NCBI GenBank assembly: GCA_013698165.1
Contig: JACCVN010000382.1
Span: 1-6,839, forward strand
Source: Parachlamydiaceae bacterium
Lineage (GTDB): Bacteria; Chlamydiota; Chlamydiia; Chlamydiales; Parachlamydiaceae
Direction: 5' to 3'
Length of the DNA stretch: 6,839 bases
The notes under the pieces were generated by a model. That model did no database searches, was not told the origin of the DNA, and saw only the letters and a list, made by a program, of their open reading frames with translations. Positions 1-6,352 of the stretch are shown here, piece by piece. Position numbers and translations under genes: made by a program. Within the stretch, counting starts at the first letter, position 1, and every line of letters begins with the position of its first letter.

Positions 1-3000
1 ACCCTGAATTTATCCATAAATTTATTAATTTTTACAGAGAATGCCTTGGCAGATTCACCTTTTGAGAGCCCATCAATGAATTTGGAAACATCAGATTGTG
101 TTTCGGAGATAGTTTCCTCATCGGCACCTTTCATCAACGTGTTGATAACAGGAATTGCGAGAACTTTTGCACAGCCGGCAGGATTTGTAGCAACAGCATC
201 TCGCACTTCACCCATATTGATTTTGCTGTATCTTGACTTGGCTGAAACTGAAAAGGCTTGGCCTAATTCAGCCGAAGACATTTTGGAATTATTCAATGCA
301 TTAACGTTGTGAGCAGTTACGGTAGGAGATCGTAAGATTGCTTTAAACCGGTTTGATAAAGAGTTTGAAATAGAAGGAAGCAATAAACTTTTATTTTCAA
401 TAAATTTTGGATCGATCATTTGATGAGTTAACATTTGAAGACGCTTTTGGCCCTCTACAGTGAGGGGAAGTTGGCGTAGATCGATTTTTTTTAATAGAGA
501 AATCACTATTGGTGTGATTTCAATGCCTCCACGGATTTGGCGACCGGATTTAATTTCCTCCTTAATTTGAGCTTCGATGATCCCCTCAAAGCAGAAAGGT
601 AACAAATTTTCACGGTCACTATCAGAAATGAAAATACGCCATTCAGCGGATTTGAGATTGGGATCTTTTAATTGCTGTTCAAAAAAACGACGGCAACCAA
701 TGACTACAGCGTCTTCTGAGTATAGAAATTTGCTCATGATTGAAGAACCAACACCTAGAGTAGAAATCATATCTGTGAGACGTTCAGGATTAAAAGGCTG
801 AATAATGATGGAACTTGGAAGTTCATTTACAAGCCGGTCAGCCAGTTTAGAGGCCGCAGAGCCTTTATTGTATTTTTCATACGCGACTTTAGTGAATTCC
901 TCTTTCCATTTTAATTGATTGGCTTTTTCAACATTAGTAAGCGGCTTTTCGACCGGCAACTTTCTTTCTATGGTAATGTTAGCTTCTAAAACTGTTGTAG
1001 GGGAGGTTTTTTGAGGCAGCTGACGGACAGCATCTAAAAGATTTTCAAGACCCCCGGCATAAAAATTAGATTCTTGCAAAATAATTTCAATCGAGTCTAA
1101 TAGCAAGCTTTCCAGTTTTTTAGTATCAACGTCTTTAACTTTGTCACTACCGAGGTCTGAGAGATATTGAAGTAAGGGATCGTGTCGATTGATGTCGTGA
1201 CGGTTGGCTAAAATAGTCGCAATTTTGATCCCTATGACAGAAATCTCTTTAGAATTGACCCTAAGAATTTTCATGAAGTCCAACTGTTGTTCAATTCCTT
1301 GAATTATTGGATTTTCATCGGCATCAGGATTTGTTTTTCTATATTCAGCGATAAGTTTTTCAGTCATTTTGATTTGCTTCTTGAGACCGTAATTTATCAG
1401 CTTAGGCGTTATTTCCGGGATTATTTGGTTTATCGCAATCTTTGTTATAAATTTCGGAGAGACAAAATCAAGAGCATTTATTATCGATCCACCAGCCTTC
1501 ATTGGTAAATAAGCTTTGTGAAGGCTAGGAAATAAAACAGCTAACGGTGAAGCTTCTAGAGAAAATACAGAAAAATTTGGATCTTTCCTTTCATTTTGTG
1601 CTGCAAGAAATAATGGGATAAGTTTTGAAAGTAGAATTCCAATCAAGCCAGTTGGTTCTTCATCAGGGGATTCTGAACGAATTTGTTCAATTTCTTCCAA
1701 AAGGATTTTAATAAGATCTTTTGTAGAAATTTCGATTCCCATTTCAAGCGCTTGTGCAATAGGGCCTGCTTTTGCAATTTTTGAAAATTGGGAGTTCATT
1801 TTTGCAGCTAATGTAGCACTGCTTTTATCATGAGCAAGATTGTTTAGAAGGTTATCAATATTTTGATTGATCGAATGAATTGCTTTTTGATCTCCCTTAC
1901 CAACGACTGCTGTGACAACAGGTTGAAGTAATTCTCTGGCACAACGGGTAGGGTTTTCTGTCATCGCACTGGTAATGTCCCCAAAATTCATCAGTTGATA
2001 GAGATTAGCTTGATGCTCAATAAAGGCTTTTTCGAGAGTTTCTAGAGGGTACTCATGATTATTTAATGAATTAATATCGGCGCATTCCAAATCTTGCAAC
2101 ATGGGCCTAAATTTTGCTTTCACCATCGGGTCAGAAAGTCCTTTTCCGAGGGCAAACGCAGGATCCAAAGAGATTTTCAAGAGGCTGTCTAGTCTTTGCT
2201 GGCCGGCAGAATTTAAGGGCAATTGCCGATTTTTGATTTTTCGAAATAGGAATAGTGCATCATTGAGCTTATCGTGTTTATCTCCTGCCCCCACTTCAAT
2301 AAGAGCATCAAAGCAGTAAGGTGTTAATTCCTCGTATGATTTTGGACTTTGAAGAGAGACATGATTATCTCGCAACTCTTGGAAATAAAGGCAGATTCCA
2401 ATAGCCACCACATCTTGAGGGTAGTTATTTTTATGAATAAATTCACGTCCTCTAACCGTCACTTCTTCAAGCATCTCAAACTCATGATTGTTAACTGGGC
2501 CAAGGTTCCTAGCGTTCATTGTATTAACTAACGTAGAGGCAAACTTTTGATCAACGCTACTTTTACTATACTTTTCATTGATAGAATTTAAATATTTCTG
2601 ATCCCACCCTTCAAAAGGCAATAAGTGCCCATAACAAAAAGGGAGCAATTCATCCCTCTTACCCTTATCTGTTAAAGAGGTGGGGCTTTTAACGAGTTTT
2701 TGATTTTTACGCTGTTCTGCAAAGAAATGGAAACATCCTTTTCCGACAGACTCTAATGCGTAATGATCCTCTTTAATAAGGTTCAGGCCCGAATTAGCAA
2801 TCTCTTGTAAATTCTTTAACTCTTGAGCGGTTAGAGGGCCGCTAATTTCCCTATGCAAGTTAAATTCCGTTTTGATGTGAAAGGCCAAATTCATGAATTG
2901 TTGGTTATCTTCAAACCCTTCTGTAAAACTCTTTTCCCATTGATCCATGGCTGTCATATAAGAAATACAATGAGGGAGAAGAAGTGCCGCTTTGCCGGAA

Positions 3001-4625
3001 TCTAAATAAGCGTCAGGACCCTTTACCAATTGATTTTTGTCTTTCTGCTCTTGTAGGTAACTTAAGCATCCTTGGGCAATTTCAGGGAGTGACTTTTCTT
3101 TGTTGGAATCGAAATCATTTTCTAGGAGTTCTTCACCGGCGATGATCACATTTTTTAAAGCCTTAATCTCTTCGGGATTTGGGGGGCCTACAAATAATGG
3201 AGCAAACGTCTTTATGTAAATGGAAGGATCAATAGGCCTATCCATAATGTTTCGCAAATCATACGGATTTTTCAAAGCTTCAATTAAATCGTTAGCCCAG
3301 GCTTTATGACATTTTTCTGCGTAATGGGGATTTGTTTTTTCCATTTCAAGGGCTTTAGTGAGCAATGCTCTCTCAAATAGAATATCATCAAATTTCCCGT
3401 CGTTGTCATACTTGTGTAGAAAATTATTACTTGGATTAAACAAAGTCTCTCTTGAATGAATTAGAGCTAGCCGAACTAATTGAGATTCATCAAAAAACTT
3501 GTATTTGTCATGAAAGGCCACAATAGATTTCATAAGAAACTTTACGGGGCCAATTTTACTCTCCATATTTCCTTCGACGAGGAATTTCTCTAAAAAAGGG
3601 CCGAAGGTGCCTTCGATCAATTTTTGCTTAGATTCTTCAGAGATAAAATCTTCTTTTGCAATGGAATTTCGAAGACTAAGGTATTCATTAAAACGCGATT
3701 GAATTGTCGCTTCTGGCATCCCTTTTTTAGCTAAAGTGAGATACGTTTGATGGAACTTCGGAAACAATTTATCGAATGCAGCTTCCGAAAGACGGTGATC
3801 TTTTATTAAAGTCTCTTTGAGTAAGCCGGAATTGGATAGTTTTAATTGTTCTTGTAAAAAGTTAAAGCTATCAGGATCAATGATCGGTAAGCTTTGTGTA
3901 ATAATATGATCCGGAAGAGTTTCAGCTCCGGGACAGTGTTGAGTGATACTGTCATAAATCTTAATGATTAGATTGACATTTTCCAATTTCATGGTCTTTA
4001 ACTTTTCTTCGTAGTGATTTAATAGGGTTTTAAGTAAATGAATTTTCCCTTCTGAATTTATGCTATCTCTTACTAGTGCCAGTTCAAAAAGAGCATTAAA
4101 GGCATCGGACTTTTTATCAATGTTATTTAAGTTGATAGTTTCAATTTCATCCAAATCCTTCCTAAGCTCAGAATCTACGGGGATTAATATTTTTAGCTTG
4201 CTTCTATCAATTAATATCTTCTCAAATTTGTGAAAAATTTGAGCAATTTCTTTTGGTTTTATATTCGAAGGAGGAACATAGAGGGCTGTTCCGTCGAGAT
4301 GCTTTTCATTCAAAAGCAGAAGTTTGGCAGCTTCTCTTGAAACTTGAGTATCATTTCTTGATCCAGCACTGAGTGCCGCAGTTTGTATATTATGTTGTTT
4401 GACATGCCCTTTGGCTTCATTAAGCCAAGTATCTTTTCGGAAAAAATGTTTCAAAAGGAAAAGTTTGGGAGCGGAGATATCACCATGCTTTACTCGAAGG
4501 TAGAGAGTGGCTAGCTGAGCATTGCTGATTTTGTCTTGCCCTGGTTTTAATTGGGAAGTTTTTCTTATTAGGTAATTTTCTGCGATGGCATTCAAAGGCG
4601 AGTTAATTAAATAAAATTCATTCAT
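1..4625 (-). CDS. Giant repeat-containing protein of unknown function (C-terminus beyond window)
   Basis: I do not recognise this gene. Reading leftward from the ATG at 4625-4623 there are 1,541 codons without a stop, and the frame leaves the window at position 1, so the true C-terminus is missing. An in-frame TAA at 4655-4653 lies upstream with no other ATG, GTG or TTG between, so this start is well fixed. No good Shine-Dalgarno sequence precedes it; GAGGTG is about 45 nt away, too far. The N-terminus is polar (MNEFYLINSPLNAIAENYL) and shows no signal peptide. The protein is rich in Leu, Lys, Glu, Asn and Ile with few Trp, as in an all-helical soluble protein. The only notably hydrophobic stretch is about residues 993-1009 and contains a Lys. 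Residues 480-802 hold three tandem units of about 113 residues; residues about 709-950 recur as about 1275-1541. I see no nucleotide-binding, protease or other catalytic motif. A host-directed effector or scaffold is inference only. Confidence is high that it is a gene and nil for specific function. Confidence 0.93.
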   Translation of the reverse strand, partial: MNEFYLINSPLNAIAENYLIRKTSQLKPGQDKISNAQLATLYLRVKHGDISAPKLFLLKHFFRKDTWLNEAKGHVKQHNIQTAALSAGSRNDTQVSREAAKLLLLNEKHLDGTALYVPPSNIKPKEIAQIFHKFEKILIDRSKLKILIPVDSELRKDLDEIETINLNNIDKKSDAFNALFELALVRDSINSEGKIHLLKTLLNHYEEKLKTMKLENVNLIIKIYDSITQHCPGAETLPDHIITQSLPIIDPDSFNFLQEQLKLSNSGLLKETLIKDHRLSEAAFDKLFPKFHQTYLTLAKKGMPEATIQSRFNEYLSLRNSIAKEDFISEESKQKLIEGTFGPFLEKFLVEGNMESKIGPVKFLMKSIVAFHDKYKFFDESQLVRLALIHSRETLFNPSNNFLHKYDNDGKFDDILFERALLTKALEMEKTNPHYAEKCHKAWANDLIEALKNPYDLRNIMDRPIDPSIYIKTFAPLFVGPPNPEEIKALKNVIIAGEELLENDFDSNKEKSLPEIAQGCLSYLQEQKDKNQLVKGPDAYLDSGKAALLLPHCISYMTAMDQWEKSFTEGFEDNQQFMNLAFHIKTEFNLHREISGPLTAQELKNLQEIANSGLNLIKEDHYALESVGKGCFHFFAEQRKNQKLVKSPTSLTDKGKRDELLPFCYGHLLPFEGWDQKYLNSINEKYSKSSVDQKFASTLVNTMNARNLGPVNNHEFEMLEEVTVRGREFIHKNNYPQDVVAIGICLYFQELRDNHVSLQSPKSYEELTPYCFDALIEVGAGDKHDKLNDALFLFRKIKNRQLPLNSAGQQRLDSLLKISLDPAFALGKGLSDPMVKAKFRPMLQDLECADINSLNNHEYPLETLEKAFIEHQANLYQLMNFGDITSAMTENPTRCARELLQPVVTAVVGKGDQKAIHSINQNIDNLLNNLAHDKSSATLAAKMNSQFSKIAKAGPIAQALEMGIEISTKDLIKILLEEIEQIRSESPDEEPTGLIGILLSKLIPLFLAAQNERKDPNFSVFSLEASPLAVLFPSLHKAYLPMKAGGSIINALDFVSPKFITKIAINQIIPEITPKLINYGLKKQIKMTEKLIAEYRKTNPDADENPIIQGIEQQLDFMKILRVNSKEISVIGIKIATILANRHDINRHDPLLQYLSDLGSDKVKDVDTKKLESLLLDSIEIILQESNFYAGGLENLLDAVRQLPQKTSPTTVLEANITIERKLPVEKPLTNVEKANQLKWKEEFTKVAYEKYNKGSAASKLADRLVNELPSSIIIQPFNPERLTDMISTLGVGSSIMSKFLYSEDAVVIGCRRFFEQQLKDPNLKSAEWRIFISDSDRENLLPFCFEGIIEAQIKEEIKSGRQIRGGIEITPIVISLLKKIDLRQLPLTVEGQKRLQMLTHQMIDPKFIENKSLLLPSISNSLSNRFKAILRSPTVTAHNVNALNNSKMSSAELGQAFSVSAKSRYSKINMGEVRDAVATNPAGCAKVLAIPVINTLMKGADEETISETQSDVSKFIDGLSKGESAKAFSVKINKFMDKFR
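3..803 (-). repeat. Large duplicated block, copy R2 (about residues 1275-1541)
   Basis: Second copy of the block. It contains unit 4, RQLPLTVEGQKRL, VNALNNSKMSSAELGQAF (residues 1441-1458), INMGEVRDAVATNPAGCAK (Cys1485) and a final helix running off the window edge. It matches R1 over residues 1441-1541 without gaps. The copy may extend beyond position 1, so whether further blocks follow cannot be seen. Confidence 0.75.
468..803 (-). repeat. Displaced repeat unit 4 (residues 1275-1386)
   Basis: A fourth copy about 566 residues after unit 3. VVIGCRRFFEQQL (Cys1311) corresponds to VVAIGICLYFQEL of unit 3, and NLLPFCFEGII corresponds to ELTPYCFDALI. It ends in RQLPLTVEGQKRL (Pro1387), nearly the same as RQLPLNSAGQQRL at Pro803. 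The part between the LLPFC marker and RQLPL is about 18 residues longer than in unit 3. Confidence 0.7.
1775..2501 (-). repeat. Large duplicated block, copy R1 (about residues 709-950)
   Basis: First copy of a block of about 240 residues. After unit 3 it continues through RQLPLNSAGQQRL, then INSLNNHEYPLETLEKAF (residues 851-868), then a Tyr, then NFGDITSAMTENPTRCARE (Cys895). From residue 851 to about 950 it aligns with copy R2 without any gap at a constant offset of 590 residues. Shared positions include LNN, Leu-x-x-AF, Tyr, N-x-G-(D/E)-(I/V), NP-x-x-CA-(R/K), and a Pro seven residues after the Cys. This is strong evidence of an old internal duplication. Boundaries are approximate. Confidence 0.75.
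2220..2501 (-). repeat. Tandem protein repeat unit 3 (residues 709-802)
   Basis: Third copy, starting GPVNNHEFEMLEEV at residue 709, then VVAIGICLYFQEL (Cys745), LQSPKSYEELTPYCF, and ending at RQLPLNSAGQQRL (Pro803), where the next unit would begin with LP in place of GP. This unit is also the first part of the larger duplicated block described separately. Confidence 0.68.
2502..2840 (-). repeat. Tandem protein repeat unit 2 (residues 596-708)
   Basis: Second copy. It starts GPLTAQELKNLQEI at residue 596, then GKGCFHFFAEQRKNQ (Cys631), LVKSPTSLTD and ELLPFCYGHL. It is the closest relative of unit 1: both share the GP start, the Gly-Cys, the EQ, the LVK-(S/G)-P and the LLP-x-C markers in the same order. 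The Cys-to-Cys distance from unit 1 is 111 residues and to unit 3 is 114 residues, which gives the period. Confidence 0.72.
2841..3188 (-). repeat. Tandem protein repeat unit 1 (residues 480-595)
   Basis: First clear copy of a unit of about 113 residues inside the giant protein. It opens with GPPNPEEIKALK at residue 480, followed by a helix ending in the marker GCLSYLQEQ (Cys520), then LVKGPDAYLD and LLLPHC. The same order of markers, GP-x-(N/T)-x-x-E, then GC-x-x-(F/Y), then (S/G)P, then LLP-x-C, returns in units 2 and 3. A fainter upstream GP at residue 359 (IGPVKFL) could mark a decayed earlier unit, but I could not follow it further. Confidence 0.7.
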
Positions 4626-4646
4626 GGCATCACCAATATAAAAGTT

Positions 4647-4662
4647 ATCTTTTTAAAAAGAT
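4647..4662. repeat. Perfect 16-bp palindrome in the divergent intergenic region
   Basis: ATCTTTTTAAAAAGAT is identical on both strands. It lies 21 bp upstream of the giant gene's start codon, inside its predicted leader and downstream of the candidate -10 box. It could be an operator. In RNA it could fold into a 6-bp stem with a TTAA loop. The palindrome itself is plain in the sequence; any function is inference. Confidence 0.5.
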
Positions 4663-4685
4663 GAAAATACACCTCAATTATTTCA

Positions 4686-4691
4686 ATTATA
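4686..4691 (-). promoter_or_regulatory. Candidate -10 box for the giant leftward gene
   Basis: Reading leftward this is a perfect TATAAT. It lies 61 bp upstream of the ATG at 4625, which would give a leader of roughly 50 nt. No good -35 hexamer sits 16-18 bp further upstream; that place is partly taken by the inverted repeat at 4705-4718, so activation or repression there is conceivable. The box overlaps a short direct repeat (CAATTAT at 4675-4681 and 4684-4690). Assignment rests on the hexamer and position only. Confidence 0.35.
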
Positions 4692-4704
4692 GATCAAATC
4701 TTAT

Positions 4705-4718
4705 TAATAGGGCTATTA
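4705..4718. promoter_or_regulatory. Inverted repeat, possible operator
   Basis: TAATAG and CTATTA form a perfect 6-bp inverted repeat around a GG spacer. It lies about 14 bp upstream of the TATAAT box of the leftward gene, where a -35 element would normally be. This is a typical place for a dimeric regulator to bind. A chance origin is quite possible in AT-rich DNA. Confidence 0.25.
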
Positions 4719-4789
4719 TTTAGCGGTAATATGTGTTAGTGCTAAGAGAGATTTTCCAGTGTTCCTTCTCTAATAGAATTTTTATGGAA

Positions 4790-4818
4790 TTAAAGTTGTG
4801 AATTTTATAAGATAAGAT
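4790..4818 (+). promoter_or_regulatory. Candidate promoter for the rightward hydrolase gene
   Basis: TTAAAG at 4790-4795 and TAAGAT at 4813-4818 are separated by 17 bp and match the sigma-70 consensus moderately (three and four of six bases). Transcription would start near 4825, about 30 bp before the ATG at 4857. A second possible -10, TATAAA at 4829-4834, has no partner -35. Weak evidence. Confidence 0.25.
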
Positions 4819-4856
4819 TCCATTAAGTTATAAATCATGAAACTCAAGTTAAGAAT

Positions 4857-6140
4857 ATGAAATTTTATTCAGTCTTATCATTTGTCGCCTTCCTTTTTAG
4901 TTTCTTCAATCCTCTCCCCTCAAAAGAGGAGAAATCACACTCCTTAAAATTTTTCAGCCAATCAATGTCTTTTTCATCAAAAATAGTGATGGGCAGTAAT
5001 GTCAGTATGAAATTAGGAGAGTGGTTTATTGGTTCCAATGAAGTATTGGAATCGCTTATTTGGAAAAATCAAACACATGGAACGCGAACAAAGGGCCTAC
5101 GGCTAACTTCTCTTCTGCTTGCTGCCAGGGCAGCTGTTGAGCCCTTAAATGAGAAAATAATTGGAGAGGCAAAGGACTTGCTTTTAACCCAAAACTTCCG
5201 TAACATTGTGGCTTTAACCAGGATAGGCGGAGTGAAAACCATATTTTCCATTTGTGCTATGTTTTTTGGACTTCAAAATTGTTTTGGTCTTTCTCAATCC
5301 ACTGATTCCAAATATCTATTTGATGAACATCGCATTCGCTACCAATTGGTAGCTCAAAATCCTCAGGGGGAAAAGACATTAAACTGGTTGTTTATTCCTG
5401 GAGGTCCTGGCTGTGATTCTTCTTCTTTATTAGACCTTGCCCAAATGCTCGAGCTTTCTGGGTATGTATGGCTGATCGATTTTCCCGGAAACGGCAGCAA
5501 TACGGAAGGAATCTCTGCAGATTATGATTACAATGAATGGTTTGATCTGATGATTCCCATGGTAAAGCGTTTTGAAAACCCGGTGATTGTCGGAGCTTCT
5601 TGGGGAGGGATTATCTCTCTTTTAACTCCAGAATTGGAAAACCATTTAGTTGGATTTGTGGCTTTAAGCTCGACTCCGAAGTTATTTCTGGAAGCTGCCG
5701 CCCAGTGTGCTAAAAAATACAACTTACCCAACTTCGAACCGCTAATGCAAACGTTCATCCAGCATCCTTCCCAAGAAACATTTGATAAAATGTTGGATTC
5801 TTGCATTCCCTATTATTTCTACAAAAAAGAATCGCTAGAGAAAGGAGAAAATTTACTTCGTTCGATTGCTTTTTCCTTTAGACCGGCAATGTGGGGCTTG
5901 GATAAACTTGTTTCAAGCAACTATTCAGCAACATGGATCCCAGAAAAAGTTCCTACCCTCATTTTAGGTAGCGAATTTGATTGGATGACTCCTTTCGAGC
6001 TTTTCCAAAATGATCCTCGCTTTTTGCGCCACAATATTGAATTTTGCGAAGTCAAAGAAGCCGGACACTTTAGTTGGATCGATAATCCGTCTGAAGTCAA
6101 GACTGCTTTTGAAAAATTCTCGGCCAGATTAAAACCTTAG
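4857..6140 (+). CDS. Alpha/beta hydrolase, proline-iminopeptidase-like, with N-terminal extension
   Basis: This 427-residue protein has the full set of alpha/beta hydrolase motifs. PGGPG at 181-185 is the oxyanion-hole motif, HGGPG in proline iminopeptidases of peptidase family S33. WLIDFPGNGSN at 205-215 is the usual Asp-x-x-Gly-x-Gly-x-Ser turn. GASWGG at 246-251 is the nucleophile elbow with Ser248. GSEFD at 371-375 supplies the acid Asp375, and AGHF at 402-405 supplies His404. It is therefore probably an active serine hydrolase; whether it is a peptidase, esterase or lactonase cannot be told. The catalytic domain begins only near residue 152. Residues 1-22 resemble a signal peptide or membrane anchor, residues 23-125 resemble nothing I know, and a second hydrophobic segment lies at 126-145. 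The ATG at 4857 has a poor ribosome binding site, and a GTG at 5232 is a credible alternative start. The next gene on this strand is a second hydrolase, 212 bp downstream. Confidence 0.9.
   Translation: MKFYSVLSFVAFLFSFFNPLPSKEEKSHSLKFFSQSMSFSSKIVMGSNVSMKLGEWFIGSNEVLESLIWKNQTHGTRTKGLRLTSLLLAARAAVEPLNEKIIGEAKDLLLTQNFRNIVALTRIGGVKTIFSICAMFFGLQNCFGLSQSTDSKYLFDEHRIRYQLVAQNPQGEKTLNWLFIPGGPGCDSSSLLDLAQMLELSGYVWLIDFPGNGSNTEGISADYDYNEWFDLMIPMVKRFENPVIVGASWGGIISLLTPELENHLVGFVALSSTPKLFLEAAAQCAKKYNLPNFEPLMQTFIQHPSQETFDKMLDSCIPYYFYKKESLEKGENLLRSIAFSFRPAMWGLDKLVSSNYSATWIPEKVPTLILGSEFDWMTPFELFQNDPRFLRHNIEFCEVKEAGHFSWIDNPSEVKTAFEKFSARLKP
5220..5234 (+). promoter_or_regulatory. Internal ribosome binding site and GTG, alternative hydrolase start
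   Basis: AGGA at 5220-5223 lies 8 nt before an in-frame GTG at 5232-5234 (codon 126). This is better initiation context than at the upstream ATG. Starting here would give 302 residues, close to the size of a compact secreted hydrolase. The N-terminus would read (M)KTIFSICAMFFGLQNCFG, a charged start followed by a hydrophobic core and small residues, as in a signal peptide. It competes with the ATG at 4857; both could be used. Confidence 0.4.
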
Positions 6141-6352
6141 CATAGAAGCAATCTTTTTAGACTCTGTGGCAACAGATGGAATAATCCAATCCCATTGAAG
6201 GCAAATTATACCAAAGTTGAGGATAATTAGGATCAGGACCCAACACCCACTTTAAGCTGTTGAAAATTCTGACAGATATTTTTACCAAGATCTTGTAGGA
6301 ATTCTTGGCATTTGAAATTTTATTGCCAATTTAAACAAAACGGATAGGAATT
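6141..6352. other. Intergenic region between the two hydrolase genes
   Basis: This stretch of 212 bp has no supported gene. No GC-rich hairpin followed by a T-run is visible after the hydrolase stop, so read-through into the next gene is possible. The right part has two small overlapping hairpins. Short protein-like stretches occur on the minus strand in shifting frames but without usable start codons. Confidence 0.6.
6285..6329 (+). other. Two mutually exclusive small hairpins upstream of the second hydrolase
   Basis: CCAAGA (6285-6290) can pair with TCTTGG (6303-6308), and TTGGCA (6305-6310) can pair with TGCCAA (6324-6329). The two stems share bases 6305-6308, so only one can form at a time. 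They end 23 nt before the ATG at 6353. The TTGGCA also resembles a -35 box, with only a poor TTTAAA at 6330-6335 as partner. Stems of 6 bp are weak, and this may be chance. Confidence 0.25.

Noticed and set aside
46..2531. Several plus-strand frames of 60-88 codons between 46 and 2531
   Set aside because: They lie entirely inside the long minus-strand gene, have unnatural composition (Ser, Arg or Phe runs), no ribosome binding sites and no recognisable motifs. They are shadows.
480..3188. Repeats in the giant protein as TPR, Sel1, ankyrin, leucine-rich or pentapeptide repeats
   Set aside because: The period of about 113 residues and the markers (GP, GC, LLPxC) do not fit the 34-38, 20-30 or 5 residue periods or consensus residues of those families.
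5069..5806. Two minus-strand frames inside the hydrolase gene (5069-5251 and 5528-5806)
   Set aside because: Both are antisense to strongly supported coding sequence with conserved catalytic motifs and show no independent signal.
6141..6200. Intrinsic terminator after the first hydrolase
   Set aside because: The T-run at 6153-6158 is not preceded by a stable hairpin, and no other GC-rich stem with a T-tract was found.
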